Assembly: GCA_014237395.1 (NCBI GenBank)
Contig: JABZFP010000041.1
Span: 399,742-463,741, forward strand
Length of the DNA: 64,000 nt
Origin: Desulfobacteraceae bacterium
Lineage (GTDB): Bacteria; Desulfobacterota; Desulfobacteria; Desulfobacterales; UBA5852
Reading direction: 5' to 3'
The translations under genes were made by a program, and so were the position numbers. Positions within the stretch are counted from its first letter, which is position 1. Every line of letters starts with the position of its first letter. Below, in pieces: positions 32,127 through 40,812 of the stretch. The notes beneath the pieces are model-generated. The model saw only the letters and a program-made list of their open reading frames with translations. It did no database searches and was not told where the DNA came from.

Positions 32127-33647
32127 CTAATAGGCTTTCGCCCAAACGACACGTTCTTTGCTGGGTCGGCCACAACAGACACACGGCCCGTCTTCCTGTT
32201 GGTTTTTCAACGGTATGCAGCGGATGGTGACATTCAACGCGTCTTTGATCTGGCGCTCGCACTGAGCGTCACCACACCAGTGGGACAGGGCGAACCCGCC
32301 ATGGATCTCCGGTTTTTCCTGCGAGCGGGGGGTGAAGTAGGTATCGAAGGCGTCGCGTGTGTCAATCGGCTGTGTGTTCCTCTCGCGGAAATCAAGCGCC
32401 CGATCATACAACTGTTGCTGGATGTCGTCCAGCATGGCGGTGAAGTCCTGCAGGAACCGGGCGCGTGGAATCGAAGTTTTCTTTTTGGGATCGTCATCGC
32501 GCCGCCCGACAAACAGGGCGTCTTTTTCGATATCTTTGGGGCCGATTTCCACCCGGACGGGGATCCCTTTTTTAATCCAGTCCCATCCCCTTGCCCCGCC
32601 GATGTCGCGGGTATCGATCTCGACCTGGACGGGGCGGTGGTGGTAGATTTGGCCTCGCAGGTCCGAAGCCAGTTTTTCGGTATAGGCCATGACCTGATCC
32701 CGGTCGCCATCGGAGCGATAAATGGGCAGCAGGACCACATGGGCGGAGGCGATGCGCGGCGGCAACACCAGGCCGTTGTCGTCCGCGTGGGTCATAATCA
32801 GGCCGCCGATCAGACGTGTGGAGGATCCCCACGATGTGGTCCAGGCAAACTCCTCCTGCTCCTGGGCATTCTGGAAGCGAATACCGGACGCCTTGGCAAA
32901 ATTTTGTCCCAGGAAATGGGAGGTGCCGGCCTGCAGTGCCTTGCGATCCTGCATCATGGCCTCGATGCACAGGGTGTCCACAGCCCCGGGAAAGCGTTCC
33001 GAGGGGGTTTTGCGTCCCCGAATGACAGGTATGGCCAGAAATTCTTCAACGAAGCGGGCATAGACGTCGAGCATCATTTGGGTGCGTGCGACGGCTTCGT
33101 CGGCGGTGGCGTGCGCGGTATGCCCTTCCTGCCAGAGAAACTCGCTGGTGCGCAGAAAAATGCGAGTCCGCATTTCCCAGCGGACCACATTGGCCCATTG
33201 GTTGATCAGGATCGGCAGATCCCGGTAGCTGGAAACCCATTTGGCGAACGAATCGCCGATAATCGTTTCGGAGGTGGGTCGCACCACCAAGGGTTCGGCC
33301 AGTTTGCCGGCCGGCACCAACCCGCCCTGGTCGCTTTTCTCGAGGCGATGGTGGGTCACGACGGCGCATTCCTTGGCAAAGCCCTCCACGTGCTCGGCCT
33401 CCTTCTCCAAAAAACTCAAGGGGATAAATAACGGGAAATAGGCATTTTTGACACCGGTGGCCTTGAACATGTCGTCCATGCCGCGCACGATATTTTCCCA
33501 CAGGGCATACCCCCAGGGTTTGATCACCATGCAGCCGCGCACCGGTGATTTTTCCGCCAGGTCGGACGCTTTGATGATCTGCTGGTACCATTCAGGATAG
33601 TCGTCGGCGCGTACCGGCGTGATGGCTGGTTTCACCTGTTTGGCCAT
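32127..33647 (-). CDS. proS: Prolyl-tRNA synthetase, archaeal/eukaryal type
   Basis: A 506-residue class II synthetase of the short (type 3) ProRS form, lacking the bacterial editing insertion. Motif 1 lies near GCMVIKPWGYALWENIVRGMD, motif 2 in RTRIFLRTSEFLWQEGHTAHAT, and motif 3 with GSSTRLIGGLIMTHADDNGLVLPP. The C-terminal zinc-binding-like tail ends CVCCGRPSKERVVWAKAY, with the terminal tyrosine of this form. ATG 33647 follows GGGAGAAACCGCAT; the longer frame to 33980 overlaps ispG sequence. Charges tRNA-Pro. Confidence 0.93.
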   Translation of the reverse strand: MAKQVKPAITPVRADDYPEWYQQIIKASDLAEKSPVRGCMVIKPWGYALWENIVRGMDDMFKATGVKNAYFPLFIPLSFLEKEAEHVEGFAKECAVVTHHRLEKSDQGGLVPAGKLAEPLVVRPTSETIIGDSFAKWVSSYRDLPILINQWANVVRWEMRTRIFLRTSEFLWQEGHTAHATADEAVARTQMMLDVYARFVEEFLAIPVIRGRKTPSERFPGAVDTLCIEAMMQDRKALQAGTSHFLGQNFAKASGIRFQNAQEQEEFAWTTSWGSSTRLIGGLIMTHADDNGLVLPPRIASAHVVLLPIYRSDGDRDQVMAYTEKLASDLRGQIYHHRPVQVEIDTRDIGGARGWDWIKKGIPVRVEIGPKDIEKDALFVGRRDDDPKKKTSIPRARFLQDFTAMLDDIQQQLYDRALDFRERNTQPIDTRDAFDTYFTPRSQEKPEIHGGFALSHWCGDAQCERQIKDALNVTIRCIPLKNQQEDGPCVCCGRPSKERVVWAKAY

Positions 33648-33738
33648 ATGCGGTTTCTCCCATTCATGCGTTGTGCTGCGTTCCAGATGTAAGTGTAAGG
33701 TGTCAGTCGCCGGATGCAACAGAACATCCCATACCGTT

Positions 33739-34839
33739 TCAGGACGGCGGTTCCTTTGCGGAATCACGTTGTTCAAAGCGATCGATTTCCTGCATGAGGG
33801 CCTCGACCAGCTGTGATTCGGGGACCTTGCGAACCACCTTCCCCTTTTTGAAAAGAATGCCGACGCCCTTTCCACCGGCGATGCCGATGTCGGCTTCCCG
33901 GGCTTCCCCGGGGCCGTTGACCACACACCCCATGATGGCGATTTTGATGGGTGTTGCAAGGCGCTGCACTTTGGCTTCAACGGCGTCGACGATACCGAAC
34001 AGGTCGATTTCCGTCCGGCCGCAGGTCGGACAGGCGATAATGTCGGGGCCGCGGCGGCGAATGTTAAGGGCTTTCAGGATTTCATAACCGACCCGGACTT
34101 CCTCCACCGGATCCCGTGTCAGGGAAACCCGCAGCGTATCGCCGATGCCCTCGGCCAGCAGCATGCCGATGCCCAATGCGGATTTCACAATACCGGTGTA
34201 GAGCGACCCGGCCTCGGTGACGCCGATATGCAGCGGCAGATCGGTCTGGCCCGCCAGCAGGCGATATGCCGTCAGGGTGCGGCCCACGTCGGAGGCCTTG
34301 AGCGACAGCTTGATGGCGTGAAAGTCCAGCTCCTGCAGCAAGGCGGTGTGGCGCAGGGCGCTTTCGACCATGGCGGCCGGCGTGGCGCCCCCGTAGCGCT
34401 CCAGCAGGTCTTTTTCAAGCGATCCGGCGTTGACCCCGATCCGAATCGGCACCCCATGATCTTTCGCACAGCTGACCACGGCACGCACATTGCCCGGTCC
34501 GCCGATATTGCCGGGATTGAGGCGCAGGCCGTCGGCGCCGGCCTCGGCAGCCCGGATGGCCAGACGGTGGTCGAAATGAATATCGGCGATGAGGGGTATC
34601 GCGATGGCGGCTTTGATGGCCTTGATGGCCGCGGCGGCCGCCTCGTCGGGCACGGCCACCCGGATGATTTCACAGCCGGCCGCTTCCAGCCGCTGAATCT
34701 GTGAGACGGTGGCGTTGACATCCTGGGTGGGGGTATTGGTCATGGACTGCACGGAAACCGGCGCCGTGCCACCCACGGTGACCTTGCCGATCTGAATCGG
34801 TTGCGACTGGCGGCGATGGATGGCGATCGTTTCGTCCAT
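33739..34839 (-). CDS. ispG: 4-hydroxy-3-methylbut-2-enyl diphosphate synthase (flavodoxin)
   Basis: A 366-residue [4Fe-4S] enzyme of the MEP isoprenoid pathway. TIM-barrel start: VQSMTNTPTQDVNATVSQIQRLEAAGCEIIRVAVPDE. Cluster ligands lie in CPTCGRTEIDLF and GCVVNGPGEAREADIG. Length is normal. The start is uncertain: ATG 34839 has no clear ribosome site, and a TTG at 34854 would overlap the MBL gene stop by four bases; translational coupling would explain either. Confidence 0.92.
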   Translation of the reverse strand: MDETIAIHRRQSQPIQIGKVTVGGTAPVSVQSMTNTPTQDVNATVSQIQRLEAAGCEIIRVAVPDEAAAAAIKAIKAAIAIPLIADIHFDHRLAIRAAEAGADGLRLNPGNIGGPGNVRAVVSCAKDHGVPIRIGVNAGSLEKDLLERYGGATPAAMVESALRHTALLQELDFHAIKLSLKASDVGRTLTAYRLLAGQTDLPLHIGVTEAGSLYTGIVKSALGIGMLLAEGIGDTLRVSLTRDPVEEVRVGYEILKALNIRRRGPDIIACPTCGRTEIDLFGIVDAVEAKVQRLATPIKIAIMGCVVNGPGEAREADIGIAGGKGVGILFKKGKVVRKVPESQLVEALMQEIDRFEQRDSAKEPPS

Positions 34840-34850
34840 GAAAAACCAGG

Positions 34851-35477
34851 TCAAGCCATGCGTGCAAAGGGGTTATACTTTTTTTCGGTCCCGATGGTGG
34901 TTTCCGGACCATGGCCAGTATAGACAGTGGTCGTGTCGGCCAGGGCAAACAGCCGCTTTTGGATGCTGGCGATAAGGGTGTTGAAATCGCCGCCAGGAAA
35001 ATCGGTTCTGCCGATGGAGCCCTGAAAGAGGGTGTCGCCCACAAAGACGCTGCCGTCGACGTGCAGGGATATGCCCCCGGGGGTATGCCCCGGTGTGTGA
35101 ATGACGTCAAGCTGCAGGTCGCCGACGGCGATGGTCTCACCATCCTCCAGCAGTCTGTCCGGTGCCGGCGAGTTCTCGGCCTTGAGCCCGAAGGCGCCCG
35201 CCATGCGGTCGAGTTGTTCCAGCATGGGGGCGTCGAGCGGGTGAATCATCAATTCCGCACCCGTGGCAGCCTTGAGTTGCCGATTGGCGCCCACGTGATC
35301 GAAATGGCCATGGGTGTTGATGATGCGTTCGATCCGGAGATTGGCATTTTTTACTTCCGCCAGAATGCGGTCCGCGTCATCGCCCGGATCGATGACAGCG
35401 CCCGCAAGGGTCGTTTCGCATCCAATAATAAAACAATTGGCCTGAATCGGACCAACAGCGATACTTTTTATGATCAA
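34851..35477 (-). CDS. MBL-fold metallo-hydrolase, glyoxalase II-like
   Basis: A 208-residue metallo-beta-lactamase-fold hydrolase. The metal motif is THGHFDHVGAN (HxHxDH); downstream ligands are in VIHTPGHTPGGISLHVD, FVGDTLFQGSIGRTDFPGGD and YTGHGPETTIGTEKKYNPF. This small type is annotated as hydroxyacylglutathione hydrolase-like; the substrate is not determined by sequence. The start is a TTG at 35477, chosen because AGGAGG lies five bases upstream and no ATG is available nearby. It heads the ispG-proS-rsh run. Confidence 0.87.
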   Translation of the reverse strand: MIIKSIAVGPIQANCFIIGCETTLAGAVIDPGDDADRILAEVKNANLRIERIINTHGHFDHVGANRQLKAATGAELMIHPLDAPMLEQLDRMAGAFGLKAENSPAPDRLLEDGETIAVGDLQLDVIHTPGHTPGGISLHVDGSVFVGDTLFQGSIGRTDFPGGDFNTLIASIQKRLFALADTTTVYTGHGPETTIGTEKKYNPFARMA

Positions 35478-35591
35478 AAGAGCCTCCTGATGACGTGCTT
35501 TCCGGTTAGTTTTATCTTAACCCCCCCACCGCTTGTGGAGGACCCCGGAGAGGTAGGACCGATCCGGGGTGTTTTTCTGAAATAGTTTCTT

Positions 35592-35665
35592 CATTCAAAA
35601 ACCGTTTTTCAAGCCTCCTTCAAGGGCGCTACCTGAGGCTTCCCGCTTTGCAGAAGGGGCCTCAC
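35592..35665. repeat. Dispersed repeat E, copy 1
   Basis: Bases 35592-35618 recur at 48866-48892 with 26 of 27 identical; both contain the small palindrome AAAAAC-N-GTTTTT. A second block (35633-35665) resembles 48887-48919. This copy overlaps the nusB stop codon region. Confidence 0.65.
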
Positions 35666-36138
35666 TCGGCCGCTGGCATGGGCGGTGACAGCGCGGTCTC
35701 AAAAACCGGGGCTTCCGGCATGTCTATCTCGCCATTTTCCAGGGCCAGCCGAATCCGGTCTAAAATACCGTTGATAAAGGCGCCGGAATCTTCGGCCCCG
35801 AATCGTTTGCCGATGTCGATGGCTTCATTGATCGATACCCGGTAGGGAATGTCTTCGTGCCACAGCATTTCATAGACGGCCAGCCGGATGATGTTGCGAT
35901 CGACCCGGGGCATGCGAAAGACTTTCCAGTTGTCCGAGTAGCCTTCGACAATGGTGTCAATGACGGTCCGTGCCTGATGGACACCTTTAACCAGATCGTA
36001 AAAGAACGCCCGGCTTTTGCGCGGCGGCGTAAAATTATGGCAGAAGAGGGCGATGGCCTGCTCCGGGTCGCCGCGCTGCTCCTCGAGGAAATAGAGGGCC
36101 TGCATCGCCATCTCGCGGGCTTGTCTGCGTTTTCCCAT
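35662..36138 (-). CDS. nusB: Transcription antitermination factor NusB
   Basis: A 158-residue all-helical RNA-binding protein of the NusB family. RRQAREMAMQALYFLE is the start signature; the late VRNIIRLAVYEMLW-like segment (RNIIRLAVYEMLWHEDIPYRVSINEAIDIGKRFG) is the most conserved part. With NusE it binds boxA RNA of rRNA operons. It begins two bases after ribH, the common ribH-nusB pair, and ends the rpiB-to-nusB run. Confidence 0.94.
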   Translation of the reverse strand: MGKRRQAREMAMQALYFLEEQRGDPEQAIALFCHNFTPPRKSRAFFYDLVKGVHQARTVIDTIVEGYSDNWKVFRMPRVDRNIIRLAVYEMLWHEDIPYRVSINEAIDIGKRFGAEDSGAFINGILDRIRLALENGEIDMPEAPVFETALSPPMPAAE

Positions 36139-36140
36139 CG

Positions 36141-36614
36141 TTAGGCCTGCTGCACGACTTCCGTGAGATTGGCCATTTCGATGGCGGACATGGCGGCGCT
36201 CCAGCCCTTGTTGCCGGCTTTGGTGCCGGCCCGCTCGATGGCCTGCTCGATGCTATCGGTGGTGATGATACCGAAAATGACTGGTATATCGGCTTCCAGG
36301 CTGACCATGGCCACCCCTTTGGACACTTCCGCGCTGACATAATCAAAATGCGGCGTCGCACCGCGAATAACGGCGCCCAGGCAGATGATGGCATCGTAAC
36401 GGGTTTTGGCCGCCATTTTTTTGGCCAACAGCGGGATTTCAAAGGCTCCCGGAACTTTGACGATGTCGATGTCTTCATCCCGGGCCCCGGAGCGCAGTAG
36501 GGCGTCCACGGCACCGCTTACGAGTTTGTCCGTAATAAAATCGTTGAAACGACTCGCGATGAGGGCAAATTTTTTACCTTCCGCCAGCAGTTTGGCTTCC
36601 AGAATTCTCGGCAT
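36141..36614 (-). CDS. ribH: 6,7-dimethyl-8-ribityllumazine synthase
   Basis: A 157-residue subunit of the lumazine synthase capsid. It condenses the ribityl-amino-uracil with dihydroxybutanone phosphate. Family marks: ALIASRFNDFITDKLVSGAVDAL, VKVPGAFEIPLLAKKMA, ICLGAVIRGATPHFDYVSAEVSKG (catalytic histidine in the FDY-H equivalent region) and FGIITTDSIEQAIERAGTKAGNKG. Normal length; fourth of the rib genes in this run. Confidence 0.95.
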   Translation of the reverse strand: MPRILEAKLLAEGKKFALIASRFNDFITDKLVSGAVDALLRSGARDEDIDIVKVPGAFEIPLLAKKMAAKTRYDAIICLGAVIRGATPHFDYVSAEVSKGVAMVSLEADIPVIFGIITTDSIEQAIERAGTKAGNKGWSAAMSAIEMANLTEVVQQA

Positions 36615-36684
36615 GGTATCTCCTTATCTAGTGGACGGTGGGAATCATCCGGGCCGACCCATTCCCATCATCGGTTTCCATGGA

Positions 36685-37905
36685 CTATGGCGTGGAATCG
36701 ACGGTTTTCAGCAGGTGGCCCATCTTCAATTTTTTACAATTCAGGTAGCAGCGGTTGTATTCGTTAGGCTCGATCTCAATGGGGACCTGTTCCACAACAC
36801 TCAGCCCGTACCCCTCCAGCCCGACCATTTTCTTGGGGTTGTTCGTCATCAGGCGCATCTGGCGAACCCCCAGGTCCACCAGGATTTGGGCGCCGATGCC
36901 GTAGTTGCGCATGTCGGATTTGAACCCCAGTTCTTCGTTGGCCTGGACGGTGTCCATCCCCTGTTCCTGCTGCAAAGCGTAGGCCTTGATTTTATTCACC
37001 AGGCCGATGCCGCGGCCTTCCTGACGAAGATATAGGATGACGCCGGAGCCTTCCGCATCAACTTTTTCCATGGCCCGGTGAAGCTGGTCGCCACAGTCGC
37101 AGCGCATGGAGCCGAAAACGTCACCGGTCAGGCATTCCGAATGGACACGCACCAGGACGGGCTTTTCGGAGTCGATATCGCCTTTGATCAGGGCGATGTG
37201 GGTCAGGTTGTCCACGTCATTTTCATAGACCGCGATCCGGAATTCACCGGCGACGGCCGTTGGGATCTTGGTTTCGGCCGCCCGTCGCACGAAGGACTCC
37301 TTGCGCATGCGATATTCGACCAGATCGGCAATGGTGACCAGCCCGATGTCGTGTTTCTGGCTGAACTTGTCCAGGGATGGCATGCGGGCCATGGTGCCGT
37401 CATCGTCCATGATTTCGCAGATCACACCGGATGGCCGCAAGCCGGCCAGGCGGGCCAGATCCACGGATCCCTCGGTTTGGCCGGTACGCACCATCACCCC
37501 GCCCTTGCGGGCCCGCAGGGGGAAAATATGCCCAGGGCGGACCAAATCGGTCGGTTTGGCGTTGTCGCGCACGGCGGTCTGAATCGTAATGGCGCGGTCG
37601 GCCGCCGAGATGCCGGTGGTCACCCCGCAACGGGCTTCGATCGATACGGTGAAACCGGTTTCAAACGGTGAAGTGTTATGGTCCACCATCAGCGGTAAAT
37701 CCAGCGCATCCACCTTTTCCGGTGTCAGCGAGAGGCAGATCAATCCCCGCCCGTGGGTGGCCATGAAATTGATCGCCTCCGGCGTGACTTTTTCGGCGGC
37801 CATACAAAGATCGCCCTCGTTTTCACGATCTTCGTCATCCACGAGGATGACCATTTTCCCATTTCGAATGTCTTTAATCGCTTGTTCAATTGTTATCAGC
37901 GGCAT
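36685..37905 (-). CDS. ribBA: Bifunctional DHBP synthase / GTP cyclohydrolase II
   Basis: A 406-residue fusion. The N-terminal half (about 1-205) is 3,4-dihydroxy-2-butanone-4-phosphate synthase (VILVDDEDRENEGDLCMAAEKVTPEAINFMATHGRGLICLSL; acidic and HTSP-like residues present). The C-terminal half is GTP cyclohydrolase II with the zinc cysteines in HSECLTGDVFGSMRCDCGDQL and the arginine motif RQEGRGIGLVNKIKAYALQ. Both first steps of riboflavin synthesis are thus in one protein. It lies 43 bases after ribE. Confidence 0.95.
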   Translation of the reverse strand: MPLITIEQAIKDIRNGKMVILVDDEDRENEGDLCMAAEKVTPEAINFMATHGRGLICLSLTPEKVDALDLPLMVDHNTSPFETGFTVSIEARCGVTTGISAADRAITIQTAVRDNAKPTDLVRPGHIFPLRARKGGVMVRTGQTEGSVDLARLAGLRPSGVICEIMDDDGTMARMPSLDKFSQKHDIGLVTIADLVEYRMRKESFVRRAAETKIPTAVAGEFRIAVYENDVDNLTHIALIKGDIDSEKPVLVRVHSECLTGDVFGSMRCDCGDQLHRAMEKVDAEGSGVILYLRQEGRGIGLVNKIKAYALQQEQGMDTVQANEELGFKSDMRNYGIGAQILVDLGVRQMRLMTNNPKKMVGLEGYGLSVVEQVPIEIEPNEYNRCYLNCKKLKMGHLLKTVDSTP

Positions 37906-37948
37906 GAGTGGTTCGCGTTCCTCCCGATTTTACAAGTTGCCCGGATCT

Positions 37949-38602
37949 TCATAAAAACCCGGTTTTGATCAGAAAATCACGATCGACGGCGGAGGGGTTG
38001 TCCGTTGCCCCCCGGGCGCTGGTCGTAAAGCGTTCGACGTACTTGCCGATCAGGTCGGTCTCGATGTTGATGCGGCTGCCGATGGGTTTGAACCCGATGG
38101 TCGTGAGACTGGCGGTATGGGGAATGATGCTGACATCCAGGCTGGTGTCATCACAACGATTGATGGTCAGGCTGACGCCGTCCAGGGCGATCGACCCTTT
38201 GTGGACCATATAGCGGGTCAGCGCATGCGGAGCGGAAACCCGGATCAGAAGGGCGTTGTCCCGGCGTTCACGGGACACAAGGACGCCGATGCCGTCCACG
38301 TGTCCCGAAACCAAATGGCCGTCGAGACGGTCGGACAGGCGCAACGCGCGCTCAAGGTTCAAGCGATCGCCGTTGCGGGCGTCGCCAAAGGTGGTCGTGG
38401 CGAGGGATTCCGGGGACAGATCGACTTCGAAGCGGCGGCCGGTGATGGTCACCGCTGTCAGACAGGCGCCATTGACCGCAATGCTGTCGCCGATGCGAAC
38501 GTCGTCCAGCGCAAAATCCGATTCAATCGCCAGGCGGCGTCCCCGGCCGGCCGATTGGATGGCGGCCAGTGTTCCCAATCCCTCTATGATTCCTGTAAAC
38601 AT
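37949..38602 (-). CDS. ribE: Riboflavin synthase, alpha chain
   Basis: A 217-residue enzyme made of two lumazine-binding repeats (MFTGIIEGLGTL to about 95, and VSGHVDGIGVLVSRERRDNALLIRVS onward), which dismutates two lumazines to riboflavin. SIAVNGACLTAV and SIALDGVSLTIN are the repeat motifs. Start ATG 38602 gives the invariant MFTGIIE; the longer frame is not coding. No FMN riboswitch fold is visible in the 113 bases between it and ribD. Confidence 0.95.
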   Translation of the reverse strand: MFTGIIEGLGTLAAIQSAGRGRRLAIESDFALDDVRIGDSIAVNGACLTAVTITGRRFEVDLSPESLATTTFGDARNGDRLNLERALRLSDRLDGHLVSGHVDGIGVLVSRERRDNALLIRVSAPHALTRYMVHKGSIALDGVSLTINRCDDTSLDVSIIPHTASLTTIGFKPIGSRINIETDLIGKYVERFTTSARGATDNPSAVDRDFLIKTGFL

Positions 38603-38715
38603 GGTCTTTGCACGCATCGCCCCGGCGATGTGATCCGTCGGTTGGTTGAAAAAGATCCCGAGCAAGTTTGTCCAAATGCCCGTAAACTATAACAATAAAT
38701 CTGCCTGACCGGATG

Positions 38716-39843
38716 TCAATGACGCCCGGTAGGCGGGCTGAAATTTCCCTCAAGCATGACATCGCGGCCGAAACGATGGACGGTCATATCCGCGATATTG
38801 AGACAGTCTTGCATGCGTTCCGGTCCCGGACCGCGACAGATAGGAACGCCGTCGTCGCCGCCCAACAGTTTGGGGGCATAGAAAAAATACAGTTTGTCGA
38901 CGATGCCCGACCGCAGGGCCGATCCGCTGACCCGGCTGCCCCCCTCGATCAGCACACTGGCAATGCTTTCGGCGCCGAGCCGTTTCATCAGGGCCGTCAG
39001 GTCGATGCGGTCCTCCCGGCAGGGGCAGTCCATTATCCTGGCACCATTGTCGATGAGCGGCTGCCGTTTCGCAGCCGAAACGTCCGGGCTTGTCACCACG
39101 ATCGTCTCGGCCGTGGACGTTTGCGTCAGCACACGGGCGTTTACCGGTATCGACAGGCGTGTGTCAAGGATAATGCGTGTGGGATCGCTCCCGCTGCCGT
39201 CCGGCCGTCGTGTGGTCAGGCTGGGGTTGTCTATCTTGACCGTATCGACGCCGACCAGAATGGCATCCACCGCGTGCCGCAGCTCATGCACGAACTGCCG
39301 GGAGCGGTCGCCGCTGACCCACTGGGCGTCGCCGGTCCGGGTGGCGATGCGACCGTCCAAGGTAGCGGCGCATTTGAGAATGACGAACGGCATGCCCGTC
39401 TGGATGTGTTTGAGGAAAAAGGGGTTTTGCCGGCGGGCCGCCTCTTCGGCGACACCTTCAACCACGTCGATGCCGGAGCGTCGTAAATAGGTGCTGCCGC
39501 CGCCCTTGACACCGGGATTCGGATCCCGCATGGCTACCACCACGCGCCGGATACCGGCGGCCAGGATTGTGGCCGTGCAGGGCGGGGTCCGACCCGTGTG
39601 GTTGCAGGGCTCCAGCGTGACGTAAAGGGTCGCGCCGCGGGCCTGCGCGCCGGCCTGCCGCAGGGCATTGACCTCGGCATGCGCCTCGCCGTAGCGCTCA
39701 TGGTAGCCGCGTCCGACAACTTTTTGGTCCTTGACGACCACCGCACCCACCAGTGGATTGGGGGAGGTATAGCCCGTGCCCTTCAGCGCCAGGTCCAGCG
39801 CCATTTGCATGTAGAACCGGTCTTTCACCGCGGAAGCGTTCAT
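38716..39843 (-). CDS. ribD: Bifunctional pyrimidine deaminase/reductase RibD
   Basis: A 375-residue fusion. The deaminase half (about 1-145) shows the zinc motif GEAHAEVNALRQAG and VTLEPCNHTGRTPPCTATIL; the reductase half (about 150-375) has FVILKCAATLDGRIATRTGDAQWVSG and the NADPH-binding VLIEGGSRVSGSAL. It carries out steps two and three of riboflavin synthesis. Starts ten bases after nrdR, with no clear ribosome site, so coupling is likely. Confidence 0.95.
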   Translation of the reverse strand: MNASAVKDRFYMQMALDLALKGTGYTSPNPLVGAVVVKDQKVVGRGYHERYGEAHAEVNALRQAGAQARGATLYVTLEPCNHTGRTPPCTATILAAGIRRVVVAMRDPNPGVKGGGSTYLRRSGIDVVEGVAEEAARRQNPFFLKHIQTGMPFVILKCAATLDGRIATRTGDAQWVSGDRSRQFVHELRHAVDAILVGVDTVKIDNPSLTTRRPDGSGSDPTRIILDTRLSIPVNARVLTQTSTAETIVVTSPDVSAAKRQPLIDNGARIMDCPCREDRIDLTALMKRLGAESIASVLIEGGSRVSGSALRSGIVDKLYFFYAPKLLGGDDGVPICRGPGPERMQDCLNIADMTVHRFGRDVMLEGNFSPPTGRH

Positions 39844-39853
39844 GGACCAACCA

Positions 39854-40309
39854 TCAGCGGTGACTCAACAAACTTTTGAGTTCGGCAAAAAAGTCATTCA
39901 CATCCTTGAATTCCCGGTAGACCGAGGCAAAGCGCACATAGGCCACGTCATCCAGGGCATGGAGATTGGCCATAATTTTTTCGCCGAGATAGGAAGACGG
40001 GATTTCCTTTTCCCCGACTTCACCCAGATCGCGCTCCAGCTGGTCGAGAAAGGCTTCAATCTGGTTGACGCTGATGTTGCGTTTTTCACACGCTTTCTGG
40101 ACACCGGTGCGAACCTTGTCGCGGGAGAAGACTTCCCGCCGCCCATCTTTCTTGATGATCATGATCGGGATTTTTTCAATGTGCTCGTAGGTCGTAAACC
40201 GTCGGCTGCACATCAGGCATTCCCGTCGTCGCCTGATTTCGTTACCGTCCTTGCTGAGCCTCGAGTCGATGACCTTGTTGTCCGTCTCCTTGCAAAAAGG
40301 GCATTTCAT
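39854..40309 (-). CDS. nrdR: Transcriptional repressor NrdR
   Basis: A 151-residue zinc-ribbon/ATP-cone regulator of ribonucleotide reductase genes. Zinc cysteines 3, 6, 31 and 34 (CPFC and CLMC) are in place, followed by the ATP cone (VIKKDGRREVFSRDKV region). Its ATG overlaps the stop of the dCMP deaminase gene (ATGA), with AGGAGG-like sequence just before. Linkage of nrdR with ribD is widespread. Confidence 0.95.
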   Translation of the reverse strand: MKCPFCKETDNKVIDSRLSKDGNEIRRRRECLMCSRRFTTYEHIEKIPIMIIKKDGRREVFSRDKVRTGVQKACEKRNISVNQIEAFLDQLERDLGEVGEKEIPSSYLGEKIMANLHALDDVAYVRFASVYREFKDVNDFFAELKSLLSHR

Positions 40310-40794
40310 TCAGCGGCCTCCTGATCACTGGGGTTCAGGTGGATGAGGTCTACGCCGGCCTCGGCCAGCATTTCCGTTGCCATGGGATCGGCGTAGCCTG
40401 ACTGATAACAGATTTTGCGAATACCGGCATTGATCAGCATTTTGGCACAGATCGAACACGGTTGGGTGGTGCAGTACAAGGTCGCATCTTTGATGGAAAC
40501 CCCGTAAAACGCGGCCTGAATGATGGCATTCTGTTCGGCGTGAATGCCCCGGCATAATTCATGCCGTTGGCCGGAGGGAACCTTGAGCTGCTCCCGCAGA
40601 CAACCGACCTCACGGCAATGCCGGATATGGCTCGGCGCACCGTTGTAGCCGGTGGACAGAATCCGTTTATCCTTCACGATAATGGCGCCCACCGCACGCC
40701 GCAGGCAGGTCGTGCGTTTGGCGACCAGGGTGGTGATGTCCATAAAATAGGTGTCCCAGGAAGGGCGATCGGTCTCAGGGTTCATGCCATCCAA
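40306..40794 (-). CDS. dCMP deaminase (ComEB-like)
   Basis: A 162-residue zinc deaminase. Signature: GIHAEQNAIIQAAFYG (zinc histidine and catalytic glutamate) and TTQPCSICAKMLINAGI (zinc cysteines). The N-terminal SWDTYFMDITTLVAKRTTCLRRAVGAIIVKD matches dCMP deaminases, which supply dUMP for thymidylate. Start at ATG 40794 with AAAGGAAATTGG; Met4 is an alternative. Overlaps nrdR by four bases. Confidence 0.9.
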   Translation of the reverse strand: MDGMNPETDRPSWDTYFMDITTLVAKRTTCLRRAVGAIIVKDKRILSTGYNGAPSHIRHCREVGCLREQLKVPSGQRHELCRGIHAEQNAIIQAAFYGVSIKDATLYCTTQPCSICAKMLINAGIRKICYQSGYADPMATEMLAEAGVDLIHLNPSDQEAAE

Positions 40795-40812
40795 TTTCCT
40801 TTGCGGTGTTTC

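Noticed and set aside
30771..33431. An 886-codon plus-strand frame across the RSH and proS genes.
   Set aside because: It is antisense to two well-conserved genes. Long shadow frames are common in GC-rich DNA.
38603..38715. Possible FMN riboswitch in the rib cluster.
   Set aside because: The ribD-ribE spacer and the region before nrdR lack the conserved RFN element blocks; the genes are buried in a longer operon.
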